Part shown: piece by piece, positions 46,297 to 53,208 of the stretch
Position numbering within the stretch: the first letter of the stretch is position 1
Layout: the number at the start of each line of letters is the position of its first letter
Translations under genes and position numbers: made by a program
Source: Patulibacter medicamentivorans
GTDB taxonomy: Bacteria > Actinomycetota > Thermoleophilia > Solirubrobacterales > Solirubrobacteraceae
NCBI RefSeq assembly: GCF_000240225.1
Contig: NZ_AGUD01000003.1
Span: forward strand, 1 to 64,000
Length of the DNA: 64,000 nucleotides
Reading direction: 5' to 3'
Notes under the pieces: generated by a model
The model's database searches: none
What the model was told of the DNA's origin: nothing
What the model saw: the letters and a program-made list of their open reading frames with translations, nothing else

Positions 46297-47148
46297 CTAA
46301 GACAAGGGAGCGGCCTGCGGCCGCTCCTGCTCGGGGTCGCTGGCCGGTTCCGTCTCCGGCGGTGCGGCGTCGTCCGGGGCGGGGAGCGCGGGCGACTCCG
46401 CGGGCACGCTGCGCGTGCCAGCGGCTCCGCCCGTGCTCTCCGTCCCGGCGATCGGCGCTCCGGCCTCGGGGGTGCCGGCGTCGTCTCGTGGGAGCCAGAT
46501 CGGGTTCTCGGGGATGAGGTCGGCGGCCGATGCCAGGGCCAGCGTGTTGTAGAGCCGAGCGCGCTTATCGAGCCGGTAGACCTCGCGCTTGACGACGCTG
46601 TTGGCGATCGACTCCCATGTCCAGATCGCGACGAACAGGTTCATCGGGAAGATCGGCATGCCGGCGACCTTCACGCGCTTCAGGTTGCGCAAGAAGATCC
46701 GGTACTCGGCGAGGGCGCGGATCTGCGCGTCGATCGATTCGGCCCGCTGGGTGATTAGGTAGATATCCCAGCCGAGGTGCCGGTGGGCGCTGAAGAACCG
46801 CAGGTACGTGTTGCGGTCGCTGTCCTTCCACGAGCGAGCGTTGAGCCACACGTGAGCTTCGTCCAGCACCATCACGCCGCGCCCTTCCTTGCTGCCCTTG
46901 AGTCGGATCGACATCAGTTCGGTGATGTCGGCCGAGCTGTGGAACCGCCTTGGGTAGCTGCGGGCGTAGGCGGTGGTGCGGCCGGGGATCACGCGGCGGA
47001 ACGGATTGGCCTTGGCCAAACGCTCCTCCCACCCGTCGCTGAGCGCGATGTTGGTCGCGACAGGGATCCCGGCGTCAAGCGCCGCGGCGATCCGTCGGAC
47101 GCAGCTGAACGACTTTCCGGATCCGGGCGGGCCCTCGACAATCGCCAT
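46297..47148 (-). CDS. zot: Zot/pI-family phage assembly ATPase
   Basis: A 283-residue motor that drives extrusion of the filament through the membrane. Walker A GPPGSGKS is at 6-13 and Walker B GVMVLDEAHVWL follows; YLITQRAESIDAQIRALAEYRIFLRNLK is the Zot-domain core. A weakly hydrophobic stretch (FPMNLFVAIWTW) may be the membrane contact. The tail is acidic and Pro rich (~40 residues). ATG 47148 is chosen because it begins right at the P-loop strand and overlaps the 26-residue gene's stop (TGATG). Confidence 0.9.
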   Translation of the reverse strand: MAIVEGPPGSGKSFSCVRRIAAALDAGIPVATNIALSDGWEERLAKANPFRRVIPGRTTAYARSYPRRFHSSADITELMSIRLKGSKEGRGVMVLDEAHVWLNARSWKDSDRNTYLRFFSAHRHLGWDIYLITQRAESIDAQIRALAEYRIFLRNLKRVKVAGMPIFPMNLFVAIWTWESIANSVVKREVYRLDKRARLYNTLALASAADLIPENPIWLPRDDAGTPEAGAPIAGTESTGGAAGTRSVPAESPALPAPDDAAPPETEPASDPEQERPQAAPLS

Positions 47149-47228
47149 CACCGGGCGATCACCGTCACCATGAGGACGAACGCTGCCGAGAGCAGCAGCA
47201 AGAACGTGATTGGGTCGACCGGCGGCAT
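47148..47228 (-). CDS. Phage micro-protein, 26 residues, single membrane helix
   Basis: It begins MPPVDPITF and continues with one hydrophobic helix ending in Arg. It is translated from ATG 47228, overlapping the previous stop as TGATG, and its own stop overlaps the Zot ATG the same way. Size and build recall pVII/pIX tip proteins of Ff phages (about 32 residues). The exact overlaps on both sides argue that it is real. Confidence 0.62.
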   Translation of the reverse strand: MPPVDPITFLLLLSAAFVLMVTVIAR

Positions 47229-47347
47229 CAGAACGCCCGTCCGATCTCACGCGCAACCGCGCCGGCCAAGCGACCGACCGTCCCGCCGCCGAACGCGGTG
47301 GCCACGACGGAACCGAAGCCCAGAATCAACCACATGCGCAAGCTCAT
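47228..47347 (-). CDS. Phage micro-protein, 39 residues, single membrane helix
   Basis: It starts at ATG 47347, overlapping the stop of the 51-residue gene (ATGA). It begins MSLRMWLILGFG, has one hydrophobic Gly-rich helix and ends with a basic amphipathic tail (REIGRAF). It is a candidate minor coat or tip protein. No homologue is recognised. Confidence 0.62.
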   Translation of the reverse strand: MSLRMWLILGFGSVVATAFGGGTVGRLAGAVAREIGRAF

Positions 47348-47499
47348 CGCCGGCGCCTCCTTCCCGAGAAGGTCGCCGCGATGGTCCGCGCGACCCGATT
47401 GAAGATGACCGCCTGGACCACGAGCAGAGCCGCAGGCAGCGGGTTGGCGATGCAGAACCCCACCACCGCCGTGAGACCGCTCGTGACAGCGTTCAGCAC
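47344..47499 (-). CDS. Phage micro-protein, 51 residues, membrane helix and basic tail
   Basis: It starts at GTG 47499, 2 bases after the stop of the pVI-like gene. A hydrophobic segment (about 8-34) is followed by a tail ending in five Arg. The positive C-terminus is typical of filament proteins that touch the ssDNA. It is a candidate minor capsid protein, coupled by ATGA to the 39-residue gene. Confidence 0.6.
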   Translation of the reverse strand: MLNAVTSGLTAVVGFCIANPLPAALLVVQAVIFNRVARTIAATFSGRRRRR

Positions 47500-47501
47500 C
47501 G

Positions 47502-47795
47502 CTAGACCGCCTTGACCCAGCGGGCCACGATTCGGATGCCCAGCCAGGTGATGTACATGGCGACGAAGCCCGAGAACACGCCGACCAGCTGGACGACCGG
47601 GAAGACCCAGTTGAGCCATTTCACGCCGGCCGGTGGGTCCGGGACGGCCGGCATCAGCGGCAACTGGGAGAGGACCCAGAGGATCGTGGAGCCGATAGCC
47701 GCGGCGACGATCGAAAGGGCCAGCAGGATGCCGGCGCTCCCACTGTTGACGGCCTGGCCGAGTCGGCCCGCGATCCTGCCCAAGAGCTTGAGCAT
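47502..47795 (-). CDS. pVI-like minor coat protein
   Basis: A 97-residue protein with two or three membrane helices (about 20-45 and 60-92) separated by a Pro-rich loop (PAVPDPPAGVKW). Its place after the large adsorption protein and before the Zot region is that of gene VI in Ff phages, and its size is similar (pVI 112 residues). The start overlaps the adsorption gene's stop (ATGA). Confidence 0.72.
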   Translation of the reverse strand: MLKLLGRIAGRLGQAVNSGSAGILLALSIVAAAIGSTILWVLSQLPLMPAVPDPPAGVKWLNWVFPVVQLVGVFSGFVAMYITWLGIRIVARWVKAV

Positions 47796-49297
47796 CAGTC
47801 GTCTCCCATCCGGTGGCCTGTGACGAGACCGAAGAACTGCCAGGCCATGAAGAACGTGCCGAGCACCAAGAGGCCGGTGCGTGCGATCTCAGCGACCGGA
47901 TCCACCACCGAGGCGTCCACCACGATCTTGTTGTTGCCGAACGGCACCGGCACTTCAAAGTGCGGTGCTTCACGCTCGCTGCCCCACTTTTCGAAGAAGC
48001 TAAGCGTCCAGCACGGGACGCCGAACGGGAACACCGAGCACGGCGTCGGCACCTTGAACGGTCCGAGACTGAACGTGCCCGGGTCAACCGGCGGGTCCGG
48101 GTCTTCCCCACCCTCCCCTACTTCGGGCGCCGTGTCCGGGTTCGTGTAGACCCGGACCTCCGCCTCAGGATCAAGGCGAGTGCCCGCCTGGGGTGAGGTG
48201 CGGACCGCTTCGTTCGGGCCGCGCTCGGCGTCCATGGTCGCGTCGGTCAGATCGACGCGAGTGATCGTCCCAACGACGCCAGCCGACCGAAGGCGAGCAA
48301 CGTACTGGTCGTACGTCTCGTGGGCCTCGACCGTCAGAACCTTCGGGCGCTCATCGGTCGGGTCCTCGTAGGTGCCCGGGTCCAGCTTGTATTGAAGCCA
48401 ATCAGCGATGTCGCCACCGTGCGGATCTGCCTTGATCGCGTCGGCCATTTGCTTCGCCCAGTCGACCTCGGCCGGGATCGTCAGCGCGCGATTAGGGACG
48501 GCCGGGTCGTCAGCGTTGGCCCCGGTCTTGTGCTCGATCGTCACGCCGTCCTGGTCTGTGCGTGCCCAGACGCTGTCGCCGTTCGGGGCGCCGTGCAGGA
48601 CGAAACCGGTCGGCACCGGATTCGGCGCGTTCGTAACGTAGTACTGCGAGTTCCCAGTCGGGTAGGTCGGTCCGTACTGCGGACCCTGCGACGCGATGTA
48701 CAAGTACGTGAACCACACGCCCTCCAAGTCGGCCGGAAACGCCGCGTGACTCGTGCTCGCCGACCAGGCACCGACCGAATCGTTCGCCCACGCCGACGGA
48801 CCGCTCGAGGAACCTGCCGGCTGCCGCCGCACTTGGTACCTGTCGAGGTCGTTGTTCCAACGAATCTGGAGCGCATCGGCCTGGTTCACCGACCACTGCA
48901 CCGCGCCGCCGGGGCCGCCTGCGACCGGCGACGCCTTGTAGAGCCAGCACTCCAAGCCTCCGGGTTGCGCTGCAGCGCTTCGGCACACTTCGTTCACGGC
49001 CAAAGCGAGGCCCCCAAGGCCGGTGACCCGCGCCGCCGTTGGCAGGAAGCCCTTGGTCAACCAGCCCGACACTCGACCGAAGAGCGACGAGCTCTTCGTC
49101 GCAAGCTGATTGACGGCGGCACCGTCCTGTACCAAGGACTGCACAGCCGGCCTCAACTGCCCGGTCCCGTCAGTCAGGAACTCGACCTGACCGGGCGTGA
49201 TGACCTTCGCGGATGCCGGTCCGGCCGTCGCTCCCACCCACACAAGGGCGAGAGCGACGGCCGTAATGATGGTTGCGAGGCGCGCTCGTCCTATCAG
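47795..49297 (-). CDS. Phage adsorption protein (pIII-like) with PASTA-like module
   Basis: A secreted, membrane-anchored protein of about 500 residues. The signal peptide (ALALVWVGATAGPASA, cleavage near residue 32) and C-terminal helix (about 474-492, GLLVLGTFFMAWQFFG) give the pIII layout. Residues ~335-388 (SAGVVGTITRVDL to GTRLDPEAEVRVYTNP) look like a PASTA domain, known to bind peptidoglycan. A Pro/Glu linker and a Cys-containing segment follow. No standard start fits; CTG 49297, overlapping the coat-gene stop as CTGA, keeps the signal peptide and is proposed. It presumably recognises the host wall. Confidence 0.8.
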   Translation of the reverse strand: MIGRARLATIITAVALALVWVGATAGPASAKVITPGQVEFLTDGTGQLRPAVQSLVQDGAAVNQLATKSSSLFGRVSGWLTKGFLPTAARVTGLGGLALAVNEVCRSAAAQPGGLECWLYKASPVAGGPGGAVQWSVNQADALQIRWNNDLDRYQVRRQPAGSSSGPSAWANDSVGAWSASTSHAAFPADLEGVWFTYLYIASQGPQYGPTYPTGNSQYYVTNAPNPVPTGFVLHGAPNGDSVWARTDQDGVTIEHKTGANADDPAVPNRALTIPAEVDWAKQMADAIKADPHGGDIADWLQYKLDPGTYEDPTDERPKVLTVEAHETYDQYVARLRSAGVVGTITRVDLTDATMDAERGPNEAVRTSPQAGTRLDPEAEVRVYTNPDTAPEVGEGGEDPDPPVDPGTFSLGPFKVPTPCSVFPFGVPCWTLSFFEKWGSEREAPHFEVPVPFGNNKIVVDASVVDPVAEIARTGLLVLGTFFMAWQFFGLVTGHRMGDD

Positions 49298-49575
49298 GAC
49301 GGCTTCTTGGCGACACCGAGCTTCCGCATGAAGCCGATGCCGATCAGGATCCCCGTCACGACGCCGACGACGGTCAGCGCGACCGGCAGCGCGGCCGTGA
49401 TCTGACCGTTGATCCCCTCCGTCACGTCGCCGTAGTCCACCGTCGGCGGCGTCGACTGCGCCGAGGCCATCGCCGGCACCAGGCCGGTCGCCGCCAGCGT
49501 GCCGGCGGTCACCGCCGCGCGGGTCTTCCAGGAGACGCGAGGCGTCTCGGTGCTGCGGGTGATCTGGGTTCCCAT
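49294..49575 (-). CDS. Major coat protein (pVIII-like)
   Basis: A 93-residue precursor with a long signal peptide cleaved after AMASA (residue 39), leaving a mature chain of 54 residues. The mature protein starts with an acidic segment (VDYGDVTEG), has a membrane helix (about 24-42 of the mature form) and ends with a basic tail (FMRKLGVAKKPS), the classical filament subunit plan. The Shine-Dalgarno AAGGAGGAGG at 49591-49582 is the strongest in the element, as expected for the most abundant protein. Confidence 0.85.
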   Translation of the reverse strand: MGTQITRSTETPRVSWKTRAAVTAGTLAATGLVPAMASAQSTPPTVDYGDVTEGINGQITAALPVALTVVGVVTGILIGIGFMRKLGVAKKPS

Positions 49576-49622
49576 ACGGAACCTCCTCCTTGCTCGTGGG
49601 GACGGGTTCGGTCATACGCGCG

Positions 49623-49763
49623 TCAGGTCCCCAGCAGACGACGCATGAATCGCAGCCCGAAATAGGCCGCGAAGATCAGAAGGGCCACCTTCACGTGCGT
49701 CCCGATCGCCGCGTTGAGCGCGTCGAGATCGGGACCACGATCGATCGATTCAGCCCAGGTCAT
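49623..49763 (-). CDS. Phage small membrane protein, 46 residues
   Basis: It starts at ATG 49763, overlapping the stop of the upstream gene (ATGA). An acidic N-terminus (WAESIDRGPDLDALN), one helix (about 24-36) and a basic tail (RFMRRLLGT) resemble a coat protein without signal peptide, like pVII/pIX or leaderless pVIII. It lies directly before the major coat gene, where Ff phages keep VII and IX. Confidence 0.65.
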   Translation of the reverse strand: MTWAESIDRGPDLDALNAAIGTHVKVALLIFAAYFGLRFMRRLLGT

Positions 49764-50371
49764 CGGTCAGGCCTCGTCGCCCACACGAACCCCGCCGCGA
49801 GCAGCAACGCGAACGGGATGCCGGCCAACCACCACAGACCGCCGCGCACGCCGTCGTACATCGCCGCCAAGCCGTCCCGGTCCTCCCCCGAGAGCTTCAC
49901 CGTGCTCGTCGTAGCGTCGCCGTCACCAACCGCCTGGCGGACCGCTTCGACCTTGGCGACGATCGCCGCGGCATCATCGTGAGCACGATCGGCCTGCGCC
50001 GCCGCCGCGGCGCCACGCGCCACCTGATCGTCATGCGCCCGCTCAAGCTGAGCCCGAACGACAGCGCAAAGCCCGACCAGATCGCGACGCAGATCCCGGG
50101 TCTCCCCCACACCCTCGTCCGCTCCGCCATAGACCGCCGGAGCGTCAGGGCAGGAAGGCAGCGGCGCCGGATCCTCGGCGCGAGCAACCCCTGCGGGCAC
50201 AACGAGCAGCGCAGTGACAACAGCGGCGACGACCGGCCGGCATCGAATGGTGCGTGAGCGAGTGGCAGCCGCCGTGGGAGCCGTCTCCGGCAGATTGGGG
50301 CGCTCGTCTGGGGTTGGGCCGGAGACGGCCACGAACGCCCCGCAGGGGGCGCTACGGCCTGGCCTCAGCAC
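49760..50371 (-). CDS. Phage exported protein with C-terminal membrane anchor
   Basis: 203 residues from GTG 50371; a second in-frame GTG about 13 codons later could be the true start. A signal-like helix (about 45-68, VVAAVVTALLVVPAGVARA) precedes a 100-residue extracellular part with a helical Ala/Asp-rich stretch (QLERAHDDQVARGAAAAAQADRAHDD), and a C-terminal helix (GGLWWLAGIPFALLLAAGFVW). It may be a second surface or tip protein. No family is recognised. Confidence 0.6.
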   Translation of the reverse strand: MLRPGRSAPCGAFVAVSGPTPDERPNLPETAPTAAATRSRTIRCRPVVAAVVTALLVVPAGVARAEDPAPLPSCPDAPAVYGGADEGVGETRDLRRDLVGLCAVVRAQLERAHDDQVARGAAAAAQADRAHDDAAAIVAKVEAVRQAVGDGDATTSTVKLSGEDRDGLAAMYDGVRGGLWWLAGIPFALLLAAGFVWATRPDR

Positions 50372-50622
50372 GGCGAACCGCTCCGCTCACTACCCATCCG
50401 GAAGCCGCGGGCATACGCCTCCGTCAGCACCCGGTCCATCTGGACGTCCCGCTCCGTCGGGTCCTGCCGCACCGTCGACCAGATCCAGCCGCGAAGCTCG
50501 CCAGCCGCCTGGACCGTCACAACCGCGTCGCGCGATCGCTTGCCCTCCTGCCAGCGATCGAAGATCGCCACGAACTCCTCCACCGACCCACGCGTTGGCG
50601 GCTCTGTCACCGGCACCGACAT
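50365..50622 (-). CDS. Phage hypothetical protein, 85 residues
   Basis: A soluble, mixed-charge protein (VEEFVAIFDRWQEGKRSRDAVVTVQAAGELRGW), with no signal, Cys pair or membrane helix. It lies between the 122-residue gene (4-base gap) and the exported protein (overlap). The early position in the transcript suggests a DNA-replication or regulatory role. The family is unknown. Confidence 0.55.
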   Translation of the reverse strand: MSVPVTEPPTRGSVEEFVAIFDRWQEGKRSRDAVVTVQAAGELRGWIWSTVRQDPTERDVQMDRVLTEAYARGFRMGSERSGSPC

Positions 50623-50626
50623 CGCG

Positions 50627-50995
50627 CTAGCTCAGCGTCCGGCACGGGCCGACGATCGACGCCGCCAGCACCGCGTGATGCACACGCGTCACGATCGGCT
50701 GCGCCGGCTCACCCGTCAACCACCGATCGCAACGACGCAACACGATCACCACGTCGTCCTGCGCGACCCACGCCGCGTCCAAGCCGTCCTCGCGATCCCA
50801 ATCGGACTCCAGCCCGATCCGGTTCACCAGCGCCGACCACGGCCGATCAGCAACGCCCGCGCGACGCTCCGCATGCGACTCCTGAAGCGCCAGGTGCTGC
50901 AGCCACGCCCGATCCCGCGGCACCAGCCGCAGCCGCCAGCACTCACGCACCGTCGGGATCGCCGCCGCGACCGCCTCCGCGATCACCGGATTCAT
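50627..50995 (-). CDS. Phage hypothetical protein, 122 residues
   Basis: A soluble protein rich in Arg and Trp (CWRLRLVPRDRAWLQHLALQ), starting at ATG 50995 with ATGA overlap to the ssDNA-binding-like gene. There are no recognisable motifs. Tight coupling to the first gene suggests that it helps with ssDNA handling or replication. Confidence 0.55.
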   Translation of the reverse strand: MNPVIAEAVAAAIPTVRECWRLRLVPRDRAWLQHLALQESHAERRAGVADRPWSALVNRIGLESDWDREDGLDAAWVAQDDVVIVLRRCDRWLTGEPAQPIVTRVHHAVLAASIVGPCRTLS

Positions 50996-51363
50996 GCGCC
51001 AGCGGGAGTCGGCACCTTCGCGCCGGCCTTCGCCGCGCCGTTGGCCTGTGGCGCAGCCGGGCTGCCCGGCTGAGCGAACCGACCGACGATCAGCTGTGAG
51101 CCGTACTCGTCACCCTGCTCGGCGGCGCGCACGACCCCGACGATTCGGACCTGATCTCCGCGCTCGATGCCCTCGAACGCCACCTGATCGCGCTCCAGCT
51201 GGTTGACGCGCACCCGCAAGTGCATCGGCTCACCCGAGAGCGGGTTGTCCAGCTCGAAGTAGAGGACCTCGGAGCTGTTGAACGTCTTGCCGTCGCGCTG
51301 GAACTCGCGCGACTGCTTGCGACCGCGGAACTCCGCGACCACATCGACGGGGACGGTGAACAT
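50992..51363 (-). CDS. Probable ssDNA-binding protein (gene V-like)
   Basis: A 123-residue protein. Residues 1-90 are beta-rich with an OB-like pattern (VPVDVVAEFRGRK, VLYFELDNP, MHLRVRVNQLERDQVAFEGIERGDQVRIVGVVR), then a Pro/Ala-rich tail typical of ssDNA-binding proteins. It is the first gene of the phage transcript, the place where ssDNA-coating proteins occur before the coat genes. GGAGG lies 8 bases before ATG 51363. The assignment rests on pattern and position. Confidence 0.6.
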   Translation of the reverse strand: MFTVPVDVVAEFRGRKQSREFQRDGKTFNSSEVLYFELDNPLSGEPMHLRVRVNQLERDQVAFEGIERGDQVRIVGVVRAAEQGDEYGSQLIVGRFAQPGSPAAPQANGAAKAGAKVPTPAGA

Positions 51364-51606
51364 GCAGCGGACCTCCGCGTTGTACGGAGGCCCACCGACC
51401 GGCCTACACGACCGACACCGGGGTACTCCGTGGCTTCCTAAGACGCCGCGAACCTAGCGCGCGTCGAGGACGGAGTGCAACCGGCACGATTGGCCGAAAA
51501 GAGGACGCGGCCCGGGCCGGGGAAGGTGTCTTAGGCCTGCCACGGAGTGGTCCCAGCCCAGGCCGCGCAGGACGCAGGCTACCACCGGCCAAGGTGCGTA
51601 GGCAGC
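51364..51606. promoter_or_regulatory. Phage intergenic region with long inverted repeat
   Basis: This is the largest non-coding part of the element (243 bp). Imperfect arms at 51425-51447 and 51525-51548 share ACTCCGTGGC, CCTAAGAC and their complements and enclose 77 bases that include a GC-rich core. In filamentous phages such a region holds the origin, packaging signal and first promoter. I see no gene here. Confidence 0.55.
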
Positions 51607-51628
51607 AGATCGATTATCGAGCGCAGAA
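51597..51628. repeat. Right attachment site of the prophage
   Basis: The second copy of the 22-bp repeat is at 51607-51628. On the minus strand the XerC-like arm GCGCTCGATAA and the centre TCGATC (51624-51608) are identical to the left site, but the other arm (TGCTGCCTACG) is unrelated, as expected if that half came from the phage. From 51629 to 51747 no gene is seen, only weak similarity to the phage's left-end gene. Confidence 0.72.
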
Positions 51629-51747
51629 TATGCGCGAAGACCCCCGTTGCCACGGGCGATTCGCCACGCGGCGCTCCAGCGCACGCGCGTTACGCGCAGC
51701 CGGTGGTCGGTTCGCAGTCCGGACGGATGCCGCCCGCGACTCGAAGA

Positions 51748-52164
51748 TCACCGATCCGACGGGTCCCAGACGCCGCTGGCCGTCCCGTCGCGCACGTGAC
51801 GCTCGTAGGTGGCGACCTTCGCGTGGATGACTTCGAGGTCGTCTCGCAGCGCGGCGATCTTCTCGCGCACATGGCGCTCGTGCTCGCGGAGGATCGCCAG
51901 CCGCTGCTGCTCGTTTCCGGGCCCCTCCCGGACCAGGTCGACGAAGCGCCGGATCGCGGCCAGCGGCATGCCCGACGCGCGGAAGCGGTTGCAGAGCAGC
52001 AGCCATTCGACGTCGGCCTGGTCGTACACCCGGCGCCCGGCGCTCGACCGGGGAATCGGCCGCAGCAGCAGGCCCTCGCGCTCGAAGAACCGCAGCGCGT
52101 GGACGCTCAGGCCGGTGGCCAGCGCGACCTCGCCGATCGTCAGCTCGCCGTCGACGGGCTCCAT
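51748..52164 (-). CDS. MerR-family transcriptional regulator
   Basis: A 138-residue regulator. The winged helix ELTIGEVALATGLSVHALRFFEREGLL is at 6-32; the middle is ASGMPLAAIRRFVDLVREG, then a coiled-coil dimer helix (NEQQRLAILREHERHVREKIAALRDDLEVIHAKVATYERH). There is no Cys metal site; this is the SDR-linked class of MerR proteins. It is divergent from the SDR gene at 52220, whose promoter has the MerR-type 19-base spacer. Confidence 0.9.
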   Translation of the reverse strand: MEPVDGELTIGEVALATGLSVHALRFFEREGLLLRPIPRSSAGRRVYDQADVEWLLLCNRFRASGMPLAAIRRFVDLVREGPGNEQQRLAILREHERHVREKIAALRDDLEVIHAKVATYERHVRDGTASGVWDPSDR

Positions 52165-52181
52165 GACTGCACCTTACGGCC

Positions 52182-52212
52182 TTGACCTAGAGTTATGTCT
52201 AGCTCCTAGCAT
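52182..52212 (+). promoter_or_regulatory. MerR-type promoter with operator in the spacer
   Basis: TTGACC (52182-52187) and TAGCAT (52207-52212) are separated by 19 bases, two longer than optimal, as in MerR-activated promoters. The dyad CTAGA-N6-TCTAG (52187-52202) lies within the spacer. Transcription would begin at or next to the ATG at 52220, giving a leaderless mRNA. Confidence 0.72.
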
Positions 52213-52219
52213 CGCTGCC

Positions 52220-53179
52220 ATGACGGCTTTCGCGCAGCACCCGATCGGCTCCGGGTTCGACGCCCACAGCACCGCCGACGACGTCCTCGCCGGCATCGAC
52301 CTGGCCGGACGGACGGCCCTGGTGACGGGAGGCGGGTCGGGTCTCGGGCTCGAGACGGTCCGCTCGCTCGTGGGCGCGGGCGCGCACGTCGTGGTCGGCT
52401 GCCGTCGCGTCGAGGCGGCCGAGCGGGCGCTCGTCGGCGTCCCGTCCACCGAGGTCGCCGAGGTCGACCTCGGCGACCTGCGCAGCGTCGAGCGGTTCGC
52501 TGACCGGTACCTGAACGGCGGCCGCCCGCTGGACCTCGTGATCGCCGGCGCCGGCATCATGGCGTGCCCGCAGACCCGCGTCGGAGATGGCTGGGAGGCG
52601 CAGTTCGCCACCAACCACCTGGGGCACTACGCGCTGGTCAGCCGGCTGCTGCCGGCGCTCGTCCCGGGGCGCTCGCGGGTCGTGACGGTCTCGTCGGCCG
52701 GCCACTTCCTGTCGGGGATCCGCTGGGACGATCCGCAGTTCGCGCAGGGGTACGACCGCTGGCTCGCCTACGGCCAGTCGAAGACGGCCAACGCGCTGTT
52801 CGCCGTCCAGCTCGCCGCGCTGGGCGCAGCTCGCGGGATCGCGGCGTTCTCGGTCCATCCCGGAAGCATCCTCACTCCGCTGCAACGCCACGTCCCCCGC
52901 GACGAGCAGGTTCGCCTGGGCTGGATCGACGAGCAGGGACGGCCCGCCGCGGGCTTCAAGACGCCGCCGCAGGGTGCCGCGACCGCCGTCTGGGCGGCCA
53001 CCGCGCCGCGACTGGACGCGCTCTCCGGCGTCTACTGCCAGGACTGCGACGTCGCCGCGATCGCGACCGACGACGACATGCTGCGCGGCGGCGTCAAGCC
53101 GTGGGCGATCGACCCCGGCGAGGCCGCGCGGCTCTGGGACCTCTCCGCGGAGCTCGCCGGACTGGACGCCTTCGCCTGA
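52220..53179 (+). CDS. Short-chain dehydrogenase/reductase
   Basis: A 319-residue SDR of the retinol-dehydrogenase/WW-oxidoreductase-like class. The cofactor motif TGGGSGLG is at about 36-43, NHLGHYAL follows, catalytic Ser is in VSSAGH, and the active-site pair is YGQSK. It probably oxidises or reduces a lipophilic alcohol or ketone with NAD(P). Activation by the divergent MerR is expected. A hairpin ends the gene. Confidence 0.9.
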   Translation: MTAFAQHPIGSGFDAHSTADDVLAGIDLAGRTALVTGGGSGLGLETVRSLVGAGAHVVVGCRRVEAAERALVGVPSTEVAEVDLGDLRSVERFADRYLNGGRPLDLVIAGAGIMACPQTRVGDGWEAQFATNHLGHYALVSRLLPALVPGRSRVVTVSSAGHFLSGIRWDDPQFAQGYDRWLAYGQSKTANALFAVQLAALGAARGIAAFSVHPGSILTPLQRHVPRDEQVRLGWIDEQGRPAAGFKTPPQGAATAVWAATAPRLDALSGVYCQDCDVAAIATDDDMLRGGVKPWAIDPGEAARLWDLSAELAGLDAFA

Positions 53180-53185
53180 TCGCCT

Positions 53186-53207
53186 CCGCGGGCCGCAGGG
53201 CCCGCGG
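53186..53207. terminator. Hairpin between convergent SDR genes
   Basis: The arms CCGCGGGCC and GGCCCGCGG are separated by a 4-base loop, right after the first SDR stop and just before the stop of the convergent SDR gene. It probably works in both directions. Confidence 0.65.
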
Positions 53208-53208
53208 C

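Larger units (their letters stand above)
43981..51628 (-). mobile_element. Integrated filamentous (inovirus-like) prophage
   Basis: A 7.6-kb element bounded by a 22-bp direct repeat. All 17 genes are on the minus strand and nearly all overlap or abut. Order from 51.4 to 44.0 kb: ssDNA-binding-like, two unknowns, signal-TM protein, 46-residue membrane protein, major coat protein, large adsorption protein, pVI-like protein, micro-proteins of 51, 39 and 26 residues, Zot/pI motor, Zn protein, HUH Rep and three small proteins. This follows the Ff order V-VII/IX-VIII-III-VI-I with replication placed last. There is no integrase, transposase or secretin. Base composition is visibly less GC-rich than the flanks. 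Confidence 0.9.

Noticed and set aside
46297..47148. Zot as an enterotoxin
   Set aside because: The protein has the assembly-ATPase domain of filamentous phages; the toxin activity reported for the Vibrio protein depends on a C-terminal part not seen here.
43981..51628. Element as a plasmid or integrative conjugative element
   Set aside because: No relaxase, coupling protein, partition gene or integrase; the coat precursor and Zot order fit a filamentous phage better.
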